From: Priapulus caudatus | Taxonomy: Eukaryota; Priapulida; Priapulimorpha; Priapulimorphida; Priapulidae | Reading direction: 5' to 3' | Length of the DNA: 40,250 nt | NCBI RefSeq assembly: GCF_000485595.1 | Contig: NW_014577942.1 | Span: 1 to 40,250 of the forward strand | Shown: positions 33,446 through 40,250 of the stretch, one piece after another | How positions within the stretch are numbered: position 1 is the stretch's first letter | How the letters are laid out: every line of letters begins with the position of its first letter | Notes under the pieces: generated by a model | Databases searched by the model: none | The model's input: only the letters and a program-made list of their open reading frames with translations | What the model was told of the DNA's origin: nothing | Program-made: the position numbers and the translations under genes

Positions 33446-34450
33446 GTTGCCATAAGTAAGGTATGTTGTTCAAGTTACGGTACGCTGCTATAGCATTAGC
33501 AGGTATAACTATAGCCCGACCAGGCTGTGCGACGGATTGTCTATACAGGTATTGTAACCCTAGCAATACCGTTTATTGGAGCTAGTATAACTACAATGTA
33601 TACGTGCCTGTCCTCGTCTGAGAGAAAATGATCGCCTAGCACTAAGTCCCTGAAGCGATATCGCGGGGGAAGAGCTGGGACTCCTGTGTCAACCATCGCT
33701 GACGCTTGCTCTGTTGCTCCTAAAAGATGCTCCTGAATCTATCTACTAGGGGGGATTCCACGGCAATCCTTCCTCCGGTGTTTCACTCTCGCCTGGCTTC
33801 CGCTGCTCTGTTTATGTTCCGGCGGGAGTGTACGATGCCGCCACCTGGTGGAAGATTTTCGCGTGGCTATTTTGCCTTATCATTTATTAAAATCTCTTGC
33901 CATAATTTATAGTAATGCACGTACCTGCTTGCTTGCAAGTTTATTTCATCTTCCTAAATTCGGTAAAGCGTAAAATGTGGCATTATCCTGACGGGTGGAC
34001 TAAAAGATCTCCTAACGCTTATCAAACGTGAGCTACTATAAATGAATAATGTATAATAACAATAACATATATAAGTATGTATAAATGTGTACATATTTAT
34101 AAGGATAACATAAATTTGTAAATAATCTTTATACATATTAACAGGAGTCTATCAATATTCATTGACTCCTGATATTAATATAAAGTATGAAACATTATTT
34201 GTTAAATAATAATGTGAAACTATAAGCACAGCACCACCTTCAGAAACGCAGTGTGAAAGCATCACTAGTATAGGTGGCGCCGTTATACAATCCGTCAGGA
34301 ACATACGACTGAAGTCATAAAGGAAGGTGTTGACGCATAATCTGAACAGAGAAACAAGTCACCACCCTAATTATTTGGCAGCCTAGTTTCCCAACTGCCT
34401 TAGAAGGATTACTAATTAGTTTGCCAATGAGTAATATCAGCCGGCGTATA
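33446..34450. other. Non-genic stretch
   Basis: No supported gene. A small hairpin, CAGGAGTC (34142-34149) with GACTCCTG (34164-34171) and a 14-nt loop, stands in an AT-rich context. The 61-codon frame at 33727-33912 has no recognisable domain. Confidence 0.4.
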
Positions 34451-34454
34451 CAAT

Positions 34455-34700
34455 TAGTTGTGATTACACATTTAAAACAGCGAACGCGTATTCACAAGTA
34501 GTTAGATGTGAAAAAAAGTGTTATGCGAATTTTTTATTTTATTAATTACAAAGGGCTAAATTTTCCAGGATTTCTAAAAAAAACTCGGTTTACGCGTGCT
34601 CGGTAAATAATAAAAGCTGAATTATAGCAGGTTGTCATACATTTAAAGTAGAGAACACAGATTCACGAGTAGTTTGACAGGGAAAACTTCTATTCCAGCA
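34455..34700. repeat. Diverged direct repeat pair (~175 bp apart)
   Basis: The block ACACATTTAAAACAGCGAAC..ATTCACAAGTAGTTAGA (from about 34466) is repeated as ATACATTTAAAGTAGAGAAC..ATTCACGAGTAGTTTGA (from about 34637). Confidence 0.6.
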
Positions 34701-35039
34701 GAGACCGTTATCAAACAATTACGAGCGTTGATGTCAAATAATGTTCGTAATGTCAAGACATCGTATGAAGCTACTGCCGCAGCGCACGCACCAGTGTCTG
34801 CGTCTGCGCGTCTCATCAGCCCGACCAAGACACGCACGCAGTAACTCTTCTGCTGGCCATTACCACTGACACGCTATGGACTGAATGACTTCCCCCCAGA
34901 CTCCTACTAAACCCTCCTAACGTCTAGAAAAAAAAACAGAAGGTAATTGTCGATGTTAGGAGACATAACAATCGGTCTAACCAGCCCTGACACTAATGTG
35001 TCTCACTGGTGTCGATTATTCCGAGGTGTCACTGGCTCA

Positions 35040-35640
35040 GGTAACGCTAATGAATTAATCAGCCAATAGGTGGCGATATGTGTCCTCCGTGACATATCCA
35101 GCTAGATGTACCTCCTTTATCACTTAAATGAAGTTTTCCTATAGAGACTCAGAGCAAATGACCTCCAATCACCTTAATAATCATTAGGTACCTAGCCGTG
35201 CCACATTTCTCGGTAGAACAGCAAGAGACCCTCATTTGCGTATGGCCATTATCTCCGAAATAAAATAATATTGCGTTGAAATTACACGTTTAAAATTGAG
35301 AGCAAATACTCCTTGCAATAGCTAGATATTAAAAATTTATTCCAATGCCTCTCTTTATTAATGATAGCAAGCCCCAGCTGAAGTAACAGCAACATTGTTT
35401 TATTTCGTTAATAGATGGCGTCATGTGTCCTACGTGACATTCAAGCTGCTTCTCCAGACTTTGTGAAGTAAATGAAATAGTATTTTGTTGAAATTTTACT
35501 TTTGATTTAGAGAGCCCACACCAACCAGTCACTTCAATAATGATAAGGTGCACAGTCGTACCGAATTTCCCGGGAGAACAGCGAGTAGTTTTTGTTTGCG
35601 CACGCCCACGCCATCTTCGAATTAGAATAGTATGTTGTAC
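35040..35640. repeat. Two diverged direct repeats (~350 bp unit)
   Basis: AATAGGTGGCGATATGTGTCC (35064) corresponds to AATAGATGGCGTCATGTGTCC (35410). CTTAATAATCATTAGG..CGGTAGAACAGCAAGAG (from about 35172) corresponds to CTTCAATAATGATAAGG..GGGAGAACAGCGAGTAG (from about 35532). Identity is about 70% by eye, with a ~350-bp offset. Confidence 0.65.
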
Positions 35641-35670
35641 ATATTTCATATATATATATATCATATATAT

Positions 35671-35801
35671 ATGTAGCAGCGCTTCAGAAAAGTACACAAA
35701 AACAAACTTATACAAATATACATAATATATTTATTTCATTTCGTGCGATTATGGCTCTATTGTAGCACTCACTATACGTACGTACAACGCTGCGTCTCAC
35801 G

Positions 35802-35860
<59 letters not shown>

Positions 35861-35939
35861 TATATATACGTAGCCGCGCTTCAGAAAGTACACAAAAAAC
35901 AAACTTATACAAATATGCATAATATATTTATTTCATTTA
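35671..35939. repeat. Recent ~72-bp duplication around a (TA)n tract
   Basis: Copy 1 (35671-35742) and copy 2 (35868-35939) share CGCTTCAGAAA-GTACACAAA, then AACAAACTTATACAAATAT and ATAATATATTTATTTCATTT with very few changes. They are separated by ~60 bp of other sequence and a long (TA)n run (about 35805-35867). Confidence 0.85.
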
Positions 35940-36184
35940 GCAAATCGTATCGATGCGATATTTTGGCACTCAAATCGATGAAAGACGAGAAATAACACGT
36001 GAATCTGATTTCTAAACATACTGTCAATGTTTTATAATTCAAACAGCAGTTTCTACCGATCCAAATACAGCGAAGACGACTGCTCGGTAGCTGAATAAAT
36101 CCTCTCACTGCGTCCAGTATAGCTACTTAAAGCAAGGACGAAGAATCACTTGTCTACATTGCATAATAACGTAGAATTACGCAT

Positions 36185-36303
36185 AGCGCAATTAACGCAA
36201 TAACTAATATAATAAGCAATAATTAGCGCAATAATAATAACGCAATAATTAGCGCAATAATAGCGCAATATAATAACGTTAATAATTAGCGCAAATAACG
36301 CAA
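36185..36303. repeat. GCGCAATAATTA-type minisatellite
   Basis: Irregular repeats of GCGCAATAATTA and ATAACGCAATAATTA words over ~120 bp; AT-rich with regularly spaced GCGC. Confidence 0.8.
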
Positions 36304-36540
36304 GCGTTGATTAAGATTTAGTAAAAAAAACCTCGAAGCCTATATCGCTCATCAGTCTATAGAAAAACACATCATAACAAATATTTATAAAATACACAAC
36401 TATAATTACAACTACAATAGCCACATTTCAGCTCATTTGTAAGTTTATAAGTAAGGTGGAGTATTTCTCCGCGCTGTCTTCAGACGTGTCTCCACCTAGT
36501 AGTGATCATGTCATGAGGGGAAACGCCTAGCGAGGCTTTC

Positions 36541-36544
36541 CCCT

Positions 36545-36586
<42 letters not shown>

Positions 36587-36590
36587 CTCT

Positions 36591-36630
<40 letters not shown>

Positions 36631-36644
36631 ACCTCTCCTCTCTC

Positions 36645-36679
<35 letters not shown>

Positions 36680-36975
36680 TCGCTCTTCTCTCTTCCCTCT
36701 CTCGTTCTCTCTCCTCTTTCTCTCTCTCTCTCTCGCTCCTCGTCTCTCTCCTCTCTCTCTCTCTATACTCATCAATATATGCTCCCCTTCTCTCTCTCGC
36801 CTCTCTCCTTCTCTCTTTCTCTCTCTCTCCGCCTCTCTCCTTCTCTCTTTCTCTCCCTCGCTCTCTCCTTCTCTCTTTCTCTCTCTATCTATTTATATAT
36901 ATCTCTCTCTCTCTCTCTTTCTCTCTCCCTCCCTCTCTCTCTCTCTTATCTCTCTCTCGCTCGCGCGCTCTCTCA

Positions 36976-37012
<37 letters not shown>

Positions 37013-37017
37013 TCGCT
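36541..37017. repeat. Long (CT)n tract
   Basis: About 475 bp of almost continuous CT dinucleotides with TTCT, CCTC and CGCT interruptions; polypurine on the coding strand of the transporter gene. It abuts the last recognisable exon of that gene. Confidence 0.95.
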
Positions 37018-37129
37018 GGCGTCTGTGTAGCCACGGCACGATGTAGAGCATGAGACCCGAGCATCCAGCCGTCGCTCCCATCAGGTAGAAGGCAGCATCG
37101 TAGTCACCGGCTCACATCATACAGCCAAC
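36893..37129 (-). pseudogene. SLC16/MCT-like transporter, last recognised exon (frameshifted copy)
   Basis: On the minus strand a canonical acceptor (CTATCGCAG, ending 37130) is followed by GWLYDVS, then, one base out of frame, YDAAFYLMGATAGCSGLMLYI and PWLHRRQ. This is the typical last transmembrane pair of monocarboxylate transporters (loop WLYD, then the final helix). A single extra base near 37104 (GCCGGTGAC) breaks the frame. After HRRQ the frame enters the CT tract and stays open as an Arg-Glu-rich tail to a stop near 36893. The tail may be real or artefactual. I call it a broken exon because the lesion is visible, but a sequencing error is equally possible. Confidence 0.65.
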
Positions 37130-37139
37130 CTGCGATAGC

Positions 37140-37780
37140 CACACGTACGTCACCATGATGTCATACACCGGATTAGCTGCTGATGAGCAAATCTTTCAGA
37201 AATATTCTTTATATTTTTTTCAATAACTTTACGGTTTAAGTATAACCCTTTTTTTATTATTTTGTGAATTTATATTTCGTGCACCACTGCTAGACGGGCG
37301 TTAAGAATACACGCGCGGGTATATACAGGGGTAAACTCCTGGCCAGAGGGCTTCATGTAGGAGATAGACGTTGGTAGAATGGCCGTAACAATGACGAAAA
37401 ACGACGCGTTTGTTGTATGACCCTTTTATTTGTCCAGTCTTCCTAACTTTTTATTTGTCGCGTCTTCCATATACTTTTATTGCCATTCTGCCTAATGTCC
37501 ACCACCCGCATTACGTCAATGGCCGCCCCCACCCACTCATCTTCATCTTCGCGTGATTCCCTACTATAATCGACATAGCAATCACAATCGGTGGCGCGTC
37601 TAAATGGTTTAGCCTGGCTGAGAGCAGAGTTTAGAATGAAGGTTCATAATATATTTTTCAAAATATCACTAAGGGAAGAACAAGTTTACTTTCGGGTTAA
37701 TGCCTCTAAGATGTATATATAGATTCGTGGATCAGATGAGTTCCTTATCTCTATGACTCGGATATGTGTAGGTAGTGATC
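37140..37780 (-). other. Intron of the transporter gene, no gene seen
   Basis: Sequence between the two small exons; I see no repeat or open frame of note. Confidence 0.5.
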
Positions 37781-37789
37781 TAAACTCAC

Positions 37790-37919
37790 CGGGTAAATGG
37801 TGGCAATAGTGACCGGGTAGTCAGGCCTCGAATAGCGTCATCAGACCCATGGCCACTGGTAAGATTTTCAAGCCCAGGAAAATCCACGATGATGATGCGA
37901 CATCAGTGATATGTAACAT
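37790..37919 (-). pseudogene. SLC16/MCT-like transporter, middle exon (frameshifted copy)
   Basis: The exon is bounded by an acceptor (GTACTTTCAG, ending 37920) and a consensus donor GTGAGT (37789-37784). Inside, in alternating frames, are GYISLMS, IIIVDFPGLENLTS and AMGLMTLFE. This order and spacing match the stretch linking helices 10 and 11 in MCT-family proteins. At least two one-base shifts are needed to read through. It follows the large exon in the expected order, with a 741-bp intron upstream and a 660-bp intron downstream. I infer it belongs to the same gene. Confidence 0.6.
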
Positions 37920-38335
37920 CTGAAAGTACAAAACTTGTATTTGTCGTCATCTTCGCATATTTAAAAGTTTTGAGAAATATATTTCAGGGCCGCCTGAGGT
38001 CTTTTAATCGCTAAAAGTAACATCCCGAGAAAATAAACGAATTTTAAGCTAGGTTATCTGTGCTTTCGTTGATACTCGAGGCAATTTTCCTTCAGCCGCC
38101 AGTAATAAAAGCATTTTTCCGCGTGACGAGTTTTCTTCTCCGTTTAGAAAGCGCTTGCCTGTACTGCCTACACCTGTACGGGCCAACTGTGACACCATCA
38201 TGATGCTACAGTCCCTAATCTAACCAAACCTCTCTAATCGCATATCTCTGTGGCCCCCAGTCCTATCCAGTCTTCATACTCGCCTGTCCAACTCTGCCAT
38301 AGCTCAACGCAGGAATTCCCCCCCCCCCAATTTAT
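37920..38335 (-). other. Intron of the transporter gene, unique part
   Basis: Non-repetitive remainder of the 741-bp intron following the large exon. The 74-codon plus-strand frame at 38250-38474 runs into the tandem repeats and has no domain. Confidence 0.5.
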
Positions 38336-38660
38336 CACGGCAAGTCCTACCGTTTCTATACGTACTGAACCTTCTTACTTCCGCGCAATCATGTCCAAAC
38401 TCGCCCAGCCACTCAACGCGAGACAACCCACCATCGATCACGGTAGGTCCTACTTCCGTTCATATACCTACTGAACCTTCTTACTTCCCGCGCAATGATG
38501 TCCAACTCTGTAGCACTAAACGCGAGACAACCCACCATCGATCACGGTAGGTCCTACTTCCGTTCCTATACCTACTGAACCTTCTTACTTCCCACGCAGA
38601 ACCCCCCTCCCCCCCTTCGCCATTAGTCACGGTAAGTCCTACCTCCGATCCTATACCTAC
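38336..38660 (-). repeat. Tandem repeats at the transporter exon's splice donor
   Basis: On the plus strand, CACGG(T/C)A(G/A)GTCCTAC..CTATACCTAC starts at 38336, 38439, 38543 and 38628 (periods 103, 104 and 85). On the coding strand each unit contains a GTAGGTATA(or GTACGTATA)-type donor-like site. The one used by the large exon is in the first unit met (38660). Confidence 0.75.
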
Positions 38661-40007
38661 CGAAGAAGAGTCCGTACAGGCCAGCTACGACGCACAGCGA
38701 CGCGTAACTGTAGCAGAAGACGGTGCCGACGGCCGCCGCACCGCAGAACACGAGAAACGTGCTGTAGAGCCACAGCCGGCGAACGCACGAGAGCCGGTCG
38801 CTTAGCAACCCGACGGCGACGCGCGCCACCGTGTTGACGATGCCGACGATCGACAGGAGCCTGGCGCCCTCTGCCGGCGCGTATCCGCGCTCGACGGCGA
38901 CGTGCGGCAGGTAGACGTAAGGTACGTTGTAGCCGACGTTCGTGAGCACGTTGGAGGCGGTGAACAACAGGAAGATGGCGTTGGTTAGCAGCGACACGTC
39001 GAAGATGCTCAGAGGGTAATCGAGAAGGTTTCGGGCGCGAGTACCGACGCTGTCGTTGGACGCGCGTGCGACGGTGCCGCCATCGTGCGGCGCGTTGCCG
39101 CGAACGAGTAACGCTGGTATCTCCAGCAGGCTTCCCGACGTGAGCGAATAATCGTCGGTGTCCGCGCCTGGTGGAAACTCCCGCGCGGATAGACTACGAA
39201 GCGACCGACATTTCTGCGACGGCGTTGCTTTTAACTGTATGCTAATGTCGGGGTATGACATCCACGTTCGATCGGTCGTCCGTCCATCGCTGCTGCGTGG
39301 GCATTCCACGTCTCTTTTGTCACGACTCTTGGATACAGACGAGCGATCTCCATCGAAGAGTTTCAGTTCGATATTTAAGGTTTCTGCATCGTGGAAGCTT
39401 CTCAGTGAGTCGTCACGGTACGCCAAGACCTCGTCAGGCTGGATAAACATTTTGCTGCTTTCCTCGGTGCGCGCAGTAAGTTCTACCCGTTTCACGTCAT
39501 CTCTGGTATGCAGCAAATCCTCTTCCCCATCGCAGGCTCGTACTGACCATTCAACCTCTTTTGCAGCCCTGTCGTATAAGAGACCTTGAACCTCCACTCC
39601 GTCCCTGGAATGCAATGCATCTCTAACCTCCTCTGCATCCGCGGCGTTGAGGACACCACTAACCTCCTCACTACCCCCTCTGCGTAGTAAATCTTCGACC
39701 TCCTCGGCGTCTCTGCCGTCCGGCAGATTCTCCCGCGCCTCGGCAGCGCCCCGTAGCGGCGGCGAGCTTTCGCGCAGCGGTCGTATGAGCGTGCCGAAGA
39801 CGGCCGAGTTAAGCACGACCCCGGCCTGCAGCAGCATGGCCCCACGCCAGCCGTAGATCTGCGTGAGGTGCTGGTATAGAGGTGCGAGGAGGAAGGTGCC
39901 GACACCCGAGCCACACACGGCCAGTCCGGTGGCCAGCGCGCGTCGCTTCTCGAAGTAGAAGGCAACGCAGACGACGGACGGGATGTAGAGCATTGACATG
40001 CCGAGAC
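38661..40007 (-). CDS. SLC16/MCT-like membrane transporter, large internal exon
   Basis: This is an internal exon of 1,347 bp (449 codons) of a major-facilitator protein of the monocarboxylate transporter family, which acts in the plasma membrane. The acceptor is GACGCAG (ending 40008), phase 1, and the donor is TTCG/GTAGGT at 38661/38660. Helices in order: GLGMSMLYIPSVVCVAFYF, ATGLAVCGSGVGTFLLAPL, GWRGAMLLQAGVVLNSAVFG, then a ~215-residue hydrophilic loop, FDVSLLTNAIFLLFTASNVL, ARLLSIVGIVNTVARVAVG, LWLYSTFLVFCGAAAVGTVF and YASLCVVAGLYGLFFG. The block GLGMSMLYIPSV and the RALATGLAV motif fit the less-studied MCT9/12/13/14-like group better than MCT1-4. At the site of the MCT1 helix-8 Asp there is Asn (VNTVAR), while the Arg four residues on is kept. 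The loop holds a 12-residue tandem repeat. Upstream sequence in the same frame is translated microsatellite and not part of the protein. Earlier exons lie beyond the window. Confidence 0.85.
39496..39705 (-). repeat. 36-bp coding tandem repeat in the transporter loop
   Basis: Five exact-length 36-bp units (starting at 39705, 39669, 39633, 39597 and 39561) encode EEVEDLLRRGGS, EEVSGVLNAADA, EEVRDALHSRDG, VEVQGLLYDRAA and KEVEWSVRACDG. A shortened sixth unit, EEDLLHTRDD, follows. Each unit starts with an acidic-acidic-Val core. The unit length is divisible by three, so copy-number change keeps the frame. Confidence 0.85.
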
Positions 40008-40178
40008 CTGCGTCAAAGAGAGAGAGATATAGATATAGAGAGGGTGAGAGCGAGAGATAGACAGAGCTAGACAGATAGAGAGAGCTCGAAATAGACAGAT
40101 AGAGAGAGAGAGTGTGGGGGAGAGAAAGAAAGAGCGAGGGCGAGCGAGTAAGAAAGAGAAAGAGCAATTAAGCAAGTA

Positions 40179-40250
<72 letters not shown>
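40008..40250. repeat. GA-rich tract at the window edge
   Basis: An intron on the minus strand, made of (GA)n with AGATAGA and GAAAGA interruptions and ending as pure (GA)n from about 40191. It supplies the long pyrimidine tract before the transporter exon's acceptor. Frames through it code Leu/Ser repeats and are not protein. Confidence 0.9.

Noticed and set aside
40008-40175. Extension of the transporter frame to Met codons at 40167 or 40175
   Set aside because: The stretch is a GA/CT microsatellite; a canonical acceptor at 40008-40009 marks the real exon start.

Overview
The window is animal nuclear DNA, most likely from an invertebrate. The evidence is intron-interrupted genes with GT/AG splice sites, many CA/GA/CT microsatellites, a short interstitial TTAGGG array, and remnants of three eukaryotic transposon types. 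Nothing looks prokaryotic: there are no operons, rRNA, tRNA or CRISPR arrays that I can support. I cannot name the species.

Left part (1-24.0 kb). This half holds almost no working gene. A decayed tyrosine-recombinase retrotransposon of the DIRS/Ngaro type (Gag-like frame at 997-1893, recombinase fragment at 1886-2388) sits behind five ~135-bp tandem repeats. It is followed by a cluster of X-box palindromes, a foldback element and long stretches of microsatellite. A 25-N assembly gap lies at 12565-12589. From about 849 to the gap, the sequence is matched in the same order by 12590 to about 23990. The match is about 90% at the right-hand ends and far weaker, with many small indels, in the left part of the second copy. 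This is either a segmental tandem duplication or, more likely in my view, one locus represented twice by two contigs with poorly corrected ends.

Middle part (24.0-31.2 kb). A ~129-bp tandem repeat array is interrupted by a 2,528-bp element (24321-26848) with ~130-bp imperfect terminal inverted repeats and a possible 3-bp target duplication. The element carries a two-exon gene for a protein with a FEN1/PIN-like nuclease region and a cysteine-rich, acidic C-terminus. I see no DDE transposase in it. This is the most interesting object in the window. At 29.6-30.2 kb lies a broken PIF/Harbinger-type transposase N-terminus, inside a region full of GC-rich palindromes, one of them 68 bp and nearly perfect.

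Right part (31.2-40.25 kb). After a gene-poor AT-rich stretch with several minisatellites, the minus strand carries the 3' part of a monocarboxylate-transporter-like (SLC16 family) gene. It has one large clean exon (38661-40007) and two small downstream exons (37790-37919 and about 36893-37129) that are recognisable but contain single-base frameshifts. Earlier exons lie beyond the right edge. The large cytoplasmic loop contains a 12-residue tandem repeat.
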